Shown here piece by piece: positions 1 to 7,737 of a stretch of DNA of 64,000 bases; position 1 is the first letter of the stretch; the number at the start of each line of letters is the position of its first letter. The position numbers were made by a program, and so were the translations under genes. The notes under the pieces are model-generated. The model was not told where the DNA came from. It saw nothing but the letters and a program-made list of their open reading frames with translations, and made no database searches. Source of the stretch: Actinoplanes lutulentus (lineage in GTDB: Bacteria > Actinomycetota > Actinomycetes > Mycobacteriales > Micromonosporaceae); the NCBI RefSeq assembly GCF_003259845.1, contig NZ_QLMJ01000003.1, positions 62,001 through 126,000 on the forward strand, in the 5' to 3' direction.

Positions 1-878
1 GCGATCTCGGCCGGCTCGGTCGTGAGCCGCACCTGCACACCCGGTTCGGCGGCGAGCGCCTCGGCGTCGGTGGCGTTCGAGACACGCGGCAGCCGGACCA
101 CCGCGACACGCAGCCACTCGGTGCCGCGCGGCGGACCCGGACGGCCGAGAATCCGCCCATAAGCCAGCGAATCCTCCGCGTCCAGCCAGACGTCGGCGTG
201 GAACGGGAGCACACCGTGCACCGGCCGCCCGGTCACTTCGGTGATCATGTCAAGGCCCGGCTGGAGCAGCCCCAGATCGCCCCGGAATTTGTTGACCACG
301 AAGCCGGCGACCAGCTCCTGATCCTCGCGGGAAAGCAGCGCGAGGGTCCCGAAGAACGCGGCGAACACCCCACCGCGGTCGATGTCACCGACGACCAGGG
401 CGGGCATGCCGAATCGGCGCGCCAGCCCCATGTTGACGAAATCGCCGTCCCGCAGATTGATTTCCGCGGGGCTGCCGGCGCCCTCACAGATCACCGCGTC
501 ATATTCGCTCCGCAGCTCGGCCAGGGCCGCGTAAGCGGTCTCGGCAAGCCGTGGCTTCATCGACCGATAGTTACGGGCAGTTGCCGTGTCGACGGCCTCG
601 CCCATGAGAATCACCTGGCTGGACCGGTCGCTGCCCGGCTTCAGCAACACCGGGTTGAACCGCAGATCAGGCTCGACCCCACACGCCGCCGCCTGCATGG
701 CCTGCGCCCGCCCGATCTCACCGGCCCGCCCGTCCGGCCCCAGAACAACCACCGAATTGTTCGACATGTTCTGCGCCTTGAACGGTGCCACCCGGACCCC
801 GCTGCGATGCAGCCAGCGACAGATCCCGGCCGTGACAACGGTTTTTCCCGCGTCCGATGTGGTGCCGGCGATCAGCAT
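1..878 (-). CDS. cobQ: Cobyric acid synthase CobQ/CbiP, 3' part outside the window
   Basis: Glutamine-dependent amidation of adenosylcobyrinic acid a,c-diamide to cobyric acid, in the cytosolic cobalamin pathway. The minus-strand translation begins [15 protein letters not shown], a P-loop-like dethiobiotin-synthetase-type nucleotide site, followed by [20 protein letters not shown] and NPVLLKP, then [11 protein letters not shown] and [10 protein letters not shown]. This order is typical of CobQ. About 292 residues are present; the C-terminal glutamine amidotransferase half lies beyond position 1, so the gene is cut by the window, not truncated. The ATG at 878 overlaps the cobD stop (TGA at 874-872), so the two are probably translationally coupled. 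No cobalamin riboswitch is visible here. Confidence 0.93.
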   Translation of the reverse strand, partial: MLIAGTTSDAGKTVVTAGICRWLHRSGVRVAPFKAQNMSNNSVVVLGPDGRAGEIGRAQAMQAAACGVEPDLRFNPVLLKPGSDRSSQVILMGEAVDTATARNYRSMKPRLAETAYAALAELRSEYDAVICEGAGSPAEINLRDGDFVNMGLARRFGMPALVVGDIDRGGVFAAFFGTLALLSREDQELVAGFVVNKFRGDLGLLQPGLDMITEVTGRPVHGVLPFHADVWLDAEDSLAYGRILGRPGPPRGTEWLRVAVVRLPRVSNATDAEALAAEPGVQVRLTTEPAEI

Positions 879-1813
879 CGTCGCCCTCTGAAAAGGGCGG
901 TCGCGGCTGCCAGGGCCACCGCTGCCGCGCCCACCGCGCCGGACACCCGGGCTGCCCGGCGCAGGTGCGCGGCTCCCGGTCGGGGGCCGTCGCCGAGGAA
1001 CGGCCGGGTCTCGCTCCGACCGAAATAGACGTTTCGTCCACCCAGCCGGACACCGAGCGCGCCGGCCATCGCCGACTCGCACTGGCCGGCGTTCGGCGAC
1101 GGGTGATCGTTGCGGTCCCGTCGCCAGACCCGCAGCGTCTCCCGGGGCGAACCGCCGGCGATCGGCGCCACCGCGATCGTGAGCAGGCCGGTCAGCCGGG
1201 ACGGCACCAGGTTCAGCAGGTCGTCGAGCCGGGCCGCCGGCGTACCGAAACGCGCGTAACGCTCCGACCGGTGGCCGACCATCGCGTCGAGCGTGTTGGC
1301 GGCCCGGTAACCGAGCAGGCCGGCCGGCCCGAGCAGCGCGCCCCAGAAGAGCGGCGCCACGACGGCGTCCGACGTGTTCTCGGCGACGGACTCGACGGTC
1401 GCGCGGGCGAGCTCCGGCTCGTCCAGCGCCGACGGATCCCGGCCGCACAGATGGCTGAGCCGGTCACGAGCGGCAGGCATGTCATTTTCGGTCAGGTGCC
1501 GGCCCATCGCGCGACTTTCGCGCCGCAGGGTACGCGCACCGAGCACCGTCCACGTCGCAGCGGCCGTGACCACGAACCGGGCCACCGGCCGTCCACGAGT
1601 GGCCCGCGAGGCGGCGTACCCGGCAAGCACCGGCACACCGACCGCCACCGCCGTGTACAGCGCCCCGGCAGCACGGCCAGGCCGATAAATCCGCCGCTCC
1701 AGCGCCCCCGCGGCGGTCCCGAACCCGGCGACCGGGTGGAACCGCCGTGGATCGCCGACCGCCGCGTCGAGCAGGTAACCGGCGATCAGCCCGGCAGCGT
1801 CAGCGGAGGTCAC
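872..1813 (-). CDS. cobD: Adenosylcobinamide-phosphate synthase CobD/CbiB
   Basis: Membrane enzyme that attaches the aminopropanol arm to cobyric acid. The 313-residue product starts [39 protein letters not shown] is the N-terminal CobD/CbiB signature. Further family motifs are [48 protein letters not shown] and the C-terminal [21 protein letters not shown]. The GTG at 1813 was chosen because the CobD similarity begins there and because it overlaps the stop of the upstream gene (GTGA, 1813-1810); the open frame runs about 70 codons further upstream without similarity. Downstream it overlaps cobQ by 7 bp. The length is usual for the family. Confidence 0.93.
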   Translation of the reverse strand: MTSADAAGLIAGYLLDAAVGDPRRFHPVAGFGTAAGALERRIYRPGRAAGALYTAVAVGVPVLAGYAASRATRGRPVARFVVTAAATWTVLGARTLRRESRAMGRHLTENDMPAARDRLSHLCGRDPSALDEPELARATVESVAENTSDAVVAPLFWGALLGPAGLLGYRAANTLDAMVGHRSERYARFGTPAARLDDLLNLVPSRLTGLLTIAVAPIAGGSPRETLRVWRRDRNDHPSPNAGQCESAMAGALGVRLGGRNVYFGRSETRPFLGDGPRPGAAHLRRAARVSGAVGAAAVALAAATALFRGRRC

Positions 1814-2277
1814 CGGCCGAACGGCGTCAGATCGAACGCCCACACGGCCAGCCCGGACGCCTCCTCCGGTCCCTCGGGGAACGGCACCGGCTCCAGCTCT
1901 CCCCACACGATCGAGCCGGGCGCACGGTCCTCGAGGAACTCGACGACGATGGCCCGCAGATCGTCGGTCACCTGGTACGGCGTATCGAACGGCAAATCGT
2001 TCGCCTTGCACGTCCCGGCCGAGCACCGCAGTTGCCCGGCGATGGCGTCGTGCCAGACGTAGAACGTCGCGGAGCCCTGATGCCCGGCACCGGCGATCTG
2101 TTCACGCAGCACGAAAGCCGTCTCCTCGAACGTGGCGACGACCTCGTCCGCTGACAGGCTGATGCGCTCGTGTGGCGGCGCACCGAACCAGTTGGTGTTC
2201 GCGTTCTCGGCGGCCGGGTCCTCCGGCGCGAGCACCACCGCTTCGCTCACGATGGCGCGGATGTCCTTCAACAGCAC
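1810..2277 (-). CDS. Small protein of unknown function coupled to cobD
   Basis: A 155-residue acidic, apparently soluble protein; no signal peptide or membrane helix is visible. I do not recognise a family. It starts at a GTG (MLLKDIRAIVSEAVVLAPEDPAAEN) and has conserved-looking aromatic stretches (ATFYVWHDAIAGQLRCS, GSIVWGELEPVPF). Three cysteine/histidine-containing patches are present but form no recognisable metal motif. Its stop overlaps the cobD start by 4 bp, so it is first in the cobD-cobQ transcription unit as seen here. That arrangement supports it being a real gene but does not give its function. A link to cobalamin would be inference only. The start codon is uncertain because no strong Shine-Dalgarno sequence precedes it. 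Confidence 0.7.
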   Translation of the reverse strand: MLLKDIRAIVSEAVVLAPEDPAAENANTNWFGAPPHERISLSADEVVATFEETAFVLREQIAGAGHQGSATFYVWHDAIAGQLRCSAGTCKANDLPFDTPYQVTDDLRAIVVEFLEDRAPGSIVWGELEPVPFPEGPEEASGLAVWAFDLTPFGR

Positions 2278-2437
2278 GCGTCCAGTTTGCCGGGTCGAGG
2301 CGACAGATACCCACTCGGGCCGCTCCGACTCGTGGGCGGAAGCGTCGGCACGATCGGCCCATCCCTATCGACGGAACATGTCCACGTGGGCAAAGTCGGC
2401 ATACCGGCCCGCTTTCCGATGAGGTAAATCCGCAACC

Positions 2438-2476
2438 GGCGGCCCGGCCCGGTGACCCCTACCGGGCCAGGCCGCC
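2438..2476. terminator. GC-rich stem-loop downstream of ssb
   Basis: Arms 2438-2453 and 2461-2476 pair over 16 positions with one mismatch around a 7-nt loop. It lies in the 260-bp gap between the ssb stop and the start of the 1810-2277 gene, both on the minus strand. A further small palindrome (GGAGAC-AG-TCTCC, about 2500-2514) sits between it and ssb. There is no clear U-tract, so this may be a weak or Rho-assisted terminator. Confidence 0.5.
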
Positions 2477-2538
2477 GGGCGCCACCGCGCCGGAGATAGC
2501 GGGAGACAGTCTCCGGGCGGCGGCTATCCGGGAATGCC

Positions 2539-3171
2539 TCAGGCCGCGACCGGCTCGCGCTTGGCGCCGCGCCGGCCACGCCGCGGTTCGTCCATCGGAA
2601 CCTGCGGGATCTCGGGCGTGTCGCCGGTCTCGTCCTCCTCGGGTTCGGCCAGTCCGGCCACTACCTCCAGGAAACCGGGCGGCACCTCGTCGGGAACGCC
2701 GTCCCCGTACGTCACCGGCACCTCAGCCCCGTCCAGCGTGACCGAATGCTCACCGAGCACCTGCGCCTCGTCCTCGGAGTCCTCGACCATGGCGAGCGAG
2801 GGCGCCGGCCTGTTGCGGTAGAACTTGCCCCGGCCCCGGCTCAGGTCGTGACCGACGGCAAAGGCCTCCATTTCGTACGAGACACGGTTCTTCTTCTCCT
2901 CGTCCACCCAGTCACGGGTGAAGATCCGGCCGTAGACGATCACCGGATCGCCGACGTGGACCGACGACGCCACCCCCTCGGCGAGTTTGCGCCAGGCGGT
3001 GACCCGCAGGCGCATCGTGTTGCCGTCGACCCAGCGGGCGGCATCCCGGTCGTACCGGCGGACCGTCGAGGCGACCCGGAAGTTCGCCACGAGCTGCTGG
3101 GAATTGGTGGTGCGCCGCCATTCCGGCGCGGTGAGCACGTTGCCGACGATCACGATGTTGGTCTCGTTCAC
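2539..3171 (-). CDS. ssb: Single-stranded DNA-binding protein (SsbB-like, 210 aa)
   Basis: Binds ssDNA during replication, repair or recombination. Residues 1-110 form the OB fold: MNETNIVIVGNVLTAPEWRR, FRVASTVRRYDRDAARWVDGNTMRLRVTAWRKLAEG and VGDPVIVYGRIFTRDWVDEEKKNRVSYEMEAFAVGHDL are standard Ssb signatures. The tail (about 110-210) is acidic, with VEDSEDEAQ and PEEDETGD, but ends in a basic RRGRRGAKREPVAA rather than the DDDIPF-type tip that recruits partner proteins. The GTG at 3171 is preceded by GGAGG four bases upstream. It stands alone and divergent from the hydrolase at 3348. It is probably a second, SsbB-type paralog and not the replicative SSB; that role is inference. Confidence 0.9.
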   Translation of the reverse strand: MNETNIVIVGNVLTAPEWRRTTNSQQLVANFRVASTVRRYDRDAARWVDGNTMRLRVTAWRKLAEGVASSVHVGDPVIVYGRIFTRDWVDEEKKNRVSYEMEAFAVGHDLSRGRGKFYRNRPAPSLAMVEDSEDEAQVLGEHSVTLDGAEVPVTYGDGVPDEVPPGFLEVVAGLAEPEEDETGDTPEIPQVPMDEPRRGRRGAKREPVAA

Positions 3172-3347
3172 GTTTCCTCCTCAGGACGTCGAGCGCATCG
3201 GACGGCGGCCAGCTTGGCCGTTCCCGGGCCGGGCCCGGGGATCTTGCGGTCGCGGCCTGTGGACAGCGCCGGATTGTGGACGACGCGCCGATACGGAGGT
3301 CGATCTGTTACGGCGCGCCGCCGCGTACTGGTGGGTAGCCTGAGTTC

Positions 3348-4430
3348 GTGGAGACCGATGTTCTGGGATGGCCGTACGAGCGGCACACGATCGACCTGGG
3401 CCGCGACGACGAAGGACCGGTCGTGGCAACCCTGGTCCGGCGCCGGGCCGAACAGCCGACCCGGCGGGCCGTGCTGCACGTCCACGGTTTCGTCGACTAC
3501 TTCTTCCAGACCCATCTGGCCGACTTCTTCGCCGAGCGAGGCTGGGACTTCTACGCGCTGGACCTGCGCAAGTACGGCCGCAGCCTGCTGCCGCACCAGA
3601 CGCCGAACTTCACCCGCACCCTCACCGAGTACTTCCCAGAGCTGGACGAGGCGACCCGGATCATCCGCGAGGAGGACGGGCACGACCAGCTGCTGGTCAC
3701 CGGCCACTCGACGGGCGGCCTGATCACCTCGCTGTGGGCGCACTCGCGCAGCGGCCAGGGCCTGGTCGACGGCCTGTTCCTGAACAGCCCGTTCTTCGAC
3801 TTCAACATGCCGTGGTTCATGCGCCGGCCGCTGATGTCGATGATCCTGGCGGTCAACGGCCGGTCCCCGTACCGAAAGATGCCGACCTCTTCTCTGGGCT
3901 TGTACGGCCAAAGCCTGCACAACGAGCACCACGGCGAGTGGAGCTACGACCTCAGCTGGAAGCCGATCACCGGCTTCCCGGTCACGATGGGCTGGCTGGA
4001 AGCGATCCGCCGCGGCCAGCAACGGCTGCGCGCCGGCCTGACAATCGACGCCCCGATCTTCGTCGCCTGCTCGGACCGCACCTTCCGCGGCAAGGAATGG
4101 CACGACGACGTACGCGTCACCGACGCGGTCCTTGACGTGGATCACATCACTCGCTGGTCACCCGGCCTGGGCCCGCGCGTGACGATCGCCCGCTTCGACG
4201 GCGGCATGCACGACCTGACCCTCTCGGGCAAGGAGGTACGCACCGAGGTGTTCCGTGAGCTGGCCCGCTGGACGGACGCCTTCCTCCCGGCGCCCGGCAC
4301 TCCGGAGGTCGAGGTCCCGGCCGCACCCGAGGACCAGGCAGACGTGGCAAAGGTCCTGGAAGCAGCCGAGGCAGCAGTCGAGCACGCCGCAGCAGACGAC
4401 GCGGACGACAGATCCGGCACGACCGCCTAG
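3348..4430 (+). CDS. Alpha/beta-hydrolase (serine hydrolase, lysophospholipase-like)
   Basis: A 360-residue cytosolic hydrolase. The fold markers are HVHGFVDYFFQ (about 44-54, oxyanion HG), the nucleophile elbow GHSTGG with Ser121, a middle lid region rich in FFDFNMPWFMRRP, and a late GGMHDLTLSG supplying the probable catalytic histidine. The acid is likely the Asp in VACSDRT or nearby. The family includes monoacylglycerol lipase-like and lysophospholipase enzymes; the substrate cannot be read from sequence. The last 50 residues are an Ala/Glu/Asp-rich tail. The GTG start at 3348 has a TAGCCT box six bases upstream and no Shine-Dalgarno sequence, suggesting a leaderless mRNA. It ends 13 bp before tRNA-Arg. 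Confidence 0.88.
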   Translation: METDVLGWPYERHTIDLGRDDEGPVVATLVRRRAEQPTRRAVLHVHGFVDYFFQTHLADFFAERGWDFYALDLRKYGRSLLPHQTPNFTRTLTEYFPELDEATRIIREEDGHDQLLVTGHSTGGLITSLWAHSRSGQGLVDGLFLNSPFFDFNMPWFMRRPLMSMILAVNGRSPYRKMPTSSLGLYGQSLHNEHHGEWSYDLSWKPITGFPVTMGWLEAIRRGQQRLRAGLTIDAPIFVACSDRTFRGKEWHDDVRVTDAVLDVDHITRWSPGLGPRVTIARFDGGMHDLTLSGKEVRTEVFRELARWTDAFLPAPGTPEVEVPAAPEDQADVAKVLEAAEAAVEHAAADDADDRSGTTA

Positions 4431-4443
4431 TATGTGCAGGCCA

Positions 4444-4516
4444 GCGCTCGTAGCTCAGCGGATAGAGCAACGGACTTCTAATCCGTCGGTCGCAGGTTCG
4501 AATCCTGCCGGGCGCG
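4444..4516 (+). tRNA. tRNA-Arg (anticodon TCT)
   Basis: A 73-nt cloverleaf. The acceptor GCGCTCG pairs with CGGGCGC (4509-4515), the D-arm is GCTC/GAGC, the anticodon stem ACGGA/TCCGT encloses CTTCTAA with anticodon TCT, the T-arm is GCAGG-TTCGAAT-CCTGC, and the discriminator is G4516. CCA is not encoded. A TAGTAT box at 4428-4433, overlapping the hydrolase stop, could be its -10 element. Its 3' half is duplicated at 5652-5681 (same strand) and, with 3' flank, at 13378-13481 (opposite strand), so this tRNA looks like an integration site. Confidence 0.97.
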
Positions 4517-4571
4517 CCTCTCACAAGCGGCTTTGACCTTGCAATCCACGGCGGTTGCAGGGTCCCGCTTG
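4468..4571 (+). repeat. Inverted duplicate A, copy 1 (tRNA-Arg 3' part plus 55 bp flank)
   Basis: 104 bp running from the tRNA anticodon stem to 55 bp past the gene. It matches the reverse complement of 13378-13481 at the same length, with no indels and about 8 mismatches by eye. The match covers non-tRNA flank as well, so it is a duplicated chromosomal segment and not just two related tRNA genes. Confidence 0.9.
4474..4503 (+). repeat. Possible attL: 30-bp direct repeat inside tRNA-Arg
   Basis: 30 bp covering the anticodon loop through the T-loop of tRNA-Arg(TCT), identical to 5652-5681 in the same orientation 1,178 bp downstream. Direct repeats of a tRNA 3' half flanking a short segment are the usual footprint of site-specific integration. 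No integrase gene lies between the repeats, so an element remnant or a mobilised cargo is inferred. Confidence 0.65.
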
Positions 4572-4682
4572 GTCATTCCGCTGCGGCGCTCGTTGCTTGT
4601 GAGCCCGAGGTAAGCCGCTGTGCGGAGGTGGCAGTCACCCTCTCCCCGCTCGCGTGGCGTGAGCGATGACGACAAAATGCGG

Positions 4683-5618
4683 TCACGCGCGCTTCAGTAC
4701 CTCGACGTCGGCCAGGTCTCGCCAGTCGGCATGAACCGCAGCGATCTCGGCCAAGGCATCCCTACCCAGCACACGGTATGCACCGATCAGCAGGTCACGG
4801 CCGGCCGCCCGATACTCGTCAAGATCCAACCAGTGCAACTCCATGCCAATCGCAAGCGCATAGGCAGGAAGCCCAGCAGCTAACTCATGTCGAGCATCCG
4901 CAATCCATCCATCACCTGCTGACGAGAGACTGTTGAACCCAGCCAACCGTTGTGCCGCTTGGGCCACACGAGGGTCTCCGCTGTTCGCCGGCAGGATCGG
5001 AAAGATCGAAATCAAACCGTCCGTGCGGTCTGTATCGATCCAACGTGGCTCCCCGTCCGCCGCCAGCGCCTCTTGGTCGGGGCCAGTGAACCACTCAAGC
5101 GCATCGGCCAAGGGCATCAGAAGCGATGCCTCCTGACCGGGGCGTTTGATGCCCTGTTCCAGTACAGACCACATCTCTCCAAGCATGGTCGTGTACCCGG
5201 ATGTCCAAGTCTCAGCCGAATCACCGGCGTAGTTGTAGGCGATGAACGTCGGTAACTCAGCCGGGTCGTCGTACCAGAGCCCATAGTGCAATCCGTCTGA
5301 ACTTCCTGACGCGACAGTGACGAACTCCGCTGGATCTTGGCGAAAGCGGCAGTGCAACCGTTCGTCAAGGCCGTCTCTGCCGGCCAGATCGACTCCATCG
5401 TTGCGGAAGTAGTCGCTGATTCCCCAGGGCGCAAAGCCGAGCTCGAAGAGCGCCTCGCGTTCGGCCGCATCCTGCTGAGCACTCGCCCATAACGCCGCAA
5501 AGACTGCGCAATGCCGTGGCAGCCGGAGCCCGAAAACCCGTTGCATCCGTGCCTCGACGGTCGGGAATCGGTCGAGCATCTCTTCAAGAGAGGCACGCCG
5601 ACGCGAATCGCCACCCAC
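4683..5618 (-). CDS. HPF1-like / DUF2228-type protein (ADP-ribosylation-related), inside tRNA-bounded segment
   Basis: A 311-residue soluble protein. The central block FRQDPAEFVTVASGSSDGLHYGLWYDDPAELPTFIAYNYAGDSAE (about 95-135) resembles, from memory, the core of eukaryotic HPF1 (C4orf27, PF10228/DUF2228): a D-P-P/A-E-F strand, then a short turn, Y/H-G-x-W/F-x-D-x-P-x-E-x-P. The N-terminal LDRFPTVEARMQRVFGLRLPRHCAVFAALWAS also fits that family's helical start. HPF1 completes the PARP1/2 active site; bacterial members are annotated as ADP-ribosylation family proteins, but their function is not established to my knowledge. The gene is alone between two 30-bp tRNA-Arg repeats and points against the tRNA. 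Its sequence is slightly less GC-rich than its neighbours, in keeping with transfer. Confidence 0.6.
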   Translation of the reverse strand: MGGDSRRRASLEEMLDRFPTVEARMQRVFGLRLPRHCAVFAALWASAQQDAAEREALFELGFAPWGISDYFRNDGVDLAGRDGLDERLHCRFRQDPAEFVTVASGSSDGLHYGLWYDDPAELPTFIAYNYAGDSAETWTSGYTTMLGEMWSVLEQGIKRPGQEASLLMPLADALEWFTGPDQEALAADGEPRWIDTDRTDGLISIFPILPANSGDPRVAQAAQRLAGFNSLSSAGDGWIADARHELAAGLPAYALAIGMELHWLDLDEYRAAGRDLLIGAYRVLGRDALAEIAAVHADWRDLADVEVLKRA

Positions 5619-5651
5619 GAAGAAAGACTAGCGATCTTTGAGAGGTGTCCA

Positions 5652-5681
5652 ACTTCTAATCCGTCGGTCGCAGGTTCGAAT
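5652..5681 (+). repeat. Possible attR: second copy of the 30-bp tRNA-Arg repeat
   Basis: Identical over 30 bp to 4474-4503; the bases on either side differ from the tRNA, so the copy is a fragment and not a functional tRNA. Its right edge abuts repeat B (5682 onwards) exactly, which places the segment border at this base. Confidence 0.65.
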
Positions 5682-5804
5682 GTGGTGGCGGCGAGCCACG
5701 GAGGTGCTCCCGGACCACCCGAAATCGATACGCCACGGCGGCCCGCTCCGGAAACTCGTGCGTTCCTGGTCGATCGGACGGCCGAACGGCACAAGATCTG
5801 AACA
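5682..5804 (+). repeat. Inverted duplicate B, copy 1
   Basis: About 123 bp matching the reverse complement of 13048-13170 with roughly nine mismatches and no indels by eye. One frame is conserved between the copies (GGPLRKLVRSxSIGRPNGTRSEQRR), but neither copy sits in a convincing gene. In copy 1 it follows the tRNA fragment; it ends about 40 bp before the histidine kinase stop. Confidence 0.88.
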
Positions 5805-5841
5805 GCGCCGGCGCCGCCCGACCCTCTTCCAGAAAAGCGCT

Positions 5842-6957
5842 TCAGGGGGCTCGGGGGAGCAGCACCGTCACGATCAGGCCGCCCTCGTCTCGGGCTTCGG
5901 CTCGGGCCTCGCCCCCGTGGGCCCTTGCCACCGCTCGCACGATCGACAATCCCAGCCCGGCGCCCGGGGACGCCAGCCTCTCCGTGCCGTACCGGTGGAA
6001 CGGCTCGAACAAGCCTGGCACCTCGTACCGTGGCACCACCGGGCCCGTGTTGCCCACCTGCAGCTCGACCCAGCCGTCGAGACGTGTTCGGGACGTCACC
6101 CTCACCCAGCCGCTGGCCGGGATGTTGTGGCGGATGCCGTTTTCGACAAGGTTCTGGACCAGGCGTTCCAGCAGGACCGGGTCGCCCAGGACCGCCGCTT
6201 CGCCGGGCTCGGTCAGGACCTTCACCGTGTCGGACACCGCCACGTGGTCGACGATGTCGGCCAGATCCACATATGACCTCTCGGTTACCTCTCGGTCCGA
6301 GCGTGCCAGCAGCAGCAGGCCGTCGATCAGCCTGCCGTGGCGGTCGTTGATGGCCAGCAGGGTCGTGCCGAGCTGGCGTATCTCCGGCGACGCGGTCTCT
6401 GGCTCCAGCGTCACTTCCAGCAGGGTGCGGTTCAGGGTGAGCGGGGTGCGCAGCTCGTGGGACGCGCTCGCGATGAATCGGCGCTGGCCGTCGAACGACT
6501 GGTCAAGGCGGGACAGCATCAGGTCGAACGTGTCGGCCAGGCGTTTCACCTCGTCGTCCGGGCCGTCCAGGGCGATCCGCTCGTGCAGGCCGCGGTCGGC
6601 GGCCGGGGACTCGGCGATGCGGCGGGCCGTCGCGGTGATCTGGTGCAGCGGTTGCAGCATCCGGCCGGCGATCAGCCAGCCCAGGGCGATCGTTGCCACG
6701 CTGACCAGGGCGAAAGCGATCGCGCCCCGGGTCAGGATGGTGTGCAGGGTGTTCGCCTGGGTGCCTTCGACCACCTTCTGCAAATAGCGTTCGCCGTCGT
6801 CGGGTGGTGTCACCAGACGGTCTGTCACCACAGCGCCGCCGACCGAAGGAGCCCTCTGGTCGACCAGGACGTAGATCGCGCCGAGCAGCACGAGCCCGGC
6901 GATGACGAAGAGTCCGCCGTACACGAGGGTGAGCCGGCCGCGCACGGTGAGTTTCAT
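5842..6957 (-). CDS. Sensor histidine kinase (two-component)
   Basis: A 371-residue membrane kinase: TM1 at about 10-32, a short extracytoplasmic loop, TM2 at about 78-97, a HAMP linker (100-155), a HisKA H-box FIASASHELRTPL with phospho-acceptor His167, an N-box LVENGIRHN, and G boxes GAGLGLSIVRAVARAHGG. The extracytoplasmic region is only about 45 residues, so it may sense membrane or envelope state rather than bind a large ligand. Its ATG overlaps the stop of the upstream response regulator by 4 bp (ATGA). The pair is divergent from the lipoprotein-ABC exporter operon beginning at 7738, which is its most likely target; this is inferred from position. Confidence 0.95.
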   Translation of the reverse strand: MKLTVRGRLTLVYGGLFVIAGLVLLGAIYVLVDQRAPSVGGAVVTDRLVTPPDDGERYLQKVVEGTQANTLHTILTRGAIAFALVSVATIALGWLIAGRMLQPLHQITATARRIAESPAADRGLHERIALDGPDDEVKRLADTFDLMLSRLDQSFDGQRRFIASASHELRTPLTLNRTLLEVTLEPETASPEIRQLGTTLLAINDRHGRLIDGLLLLARSDREVTERSYVDLADIVDHVAVSDTVKVLTEPGEAAVLGDPVLLERLVQNLVENGIRHNIPASGWVRVTSRTRLDGWVELQVGNTGPVVPRYEVPGLFEPFHRYGTERLASPGAGLGLSIVRAVARAHGGEARAEARDEGGLIVTVLLPRAP

Positions 6958-7610
6958 CGGATCTTGTACCCCACTCCGGGTTCGGTCAGCACCACCGGCG
7001 GGTCACCGAGCTTGCGGCGGAGCTTCAGGATCGTCATGCGTACGGCATGCGTGAACGGATCCGCGTTCTCGTCCCACGCCTTCTCCAGCAGAGTCTCGGC
7101 GGAGACCGCGATGCCGTCGGCGCGCAGCAGTTCGGCGAGCACGGCGAACTCCTTGCGCGAGAGCGGCACGTACCTGCCGTCGCGGTGCACCTCACGGCGG
7201 TACGGGTCAAGGCTGATCCCGGCACGGCGCAGGACCGGAGGCGCGGCCGGCCTGGCCCGGCGCCCGAGGGCCGCGACCCGGGCCGACAGCTCCCGGAAGG
7301 CGAACGGTTTCGGCAGGTAGTCGTCGGCGCCCAGGGCCAGACCGGTGACCCGGTCGTCGATCCCGGCGGCGGCGGTCAGCATCAGGATCCGGATGTCCGC
7401 CTTGCGTTCGGCGAGGACCGCGCAGACCTTGTCGCCGTGCACGACCGGCACGTCCCGGTCGAGCACCACCACGTCGTAGTCATTGACGTCGATCCGTTCC
7501 AGGGCCGAGCCGCCGTCGTAGACGACGTCCACGGCGTGCGCCTGCTGCCGCAGGCCGAGTGCCACCGCGTCGGCGAGCAGCGGCTCGTCCTCCACCACCA
7601 GGATCCGCAT
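6954..7610 (-). CDS. OmpR/PhoB-family response regulator
   Basis: A 218-residue response regulator: receiver domain 1-115 with the acidic pair E7-D8, phospho-acceptor Asp51 (VVVLDRDVP), T79 (MLTAAAG) and K101 (YLPKPFAF), then a winged-helix DNA-binding domain (about 125-218) with LSRKEFAVLAELLRADG and VRMTILKLRRKLGDPP. It is followed immediately by its kinase, with a 4-bp overlap. GGAGAC lies just before the ATG at 7610. The 127-bp gap to the divergent operon at 7738 should hold the promoters and its binding sites; I could not pick out a convincing direct repeat there. Confidence 0.95.
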   Translation of the reverse strand: MRILVVEDEPLLADAVALGLRQQAHAVDVVYDGGSALERIDVNDYDVVVLDRDVPVVHGDKVCAVLAERKADIRILMLTAAAGIDDRVTGLALGADDYLPKPFAFRELSARVAALGRRARPAAPPVLRRAGISLDPYRREVHRDGRYVPLSRKEFAVLAELLRADGIAVSAETLLEKAWDENADPFTHAVRMTILKLRRKLGDPPVVLTEPGVGYKIR

Positions 7611-7737
7611 GTCTCCATAGTGGCCCGGCGGCGTGTCAATTCGCCGTCATCGTTTTCCGTGACGCCCGGGAAACCAGGCCATCGCTTCACTGGCGCTGCC
7701 AGATGACGCCAGCAAGAAAGAGCGAAGGAGACGACGC

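Noticed and set aside
5638..6276. Gene across repeat B
   Set aside because: The frame continues antisense into the histidine kinase; conservation between B and B' is explained by DNA duplication, and indel-free alignment does not require coding.
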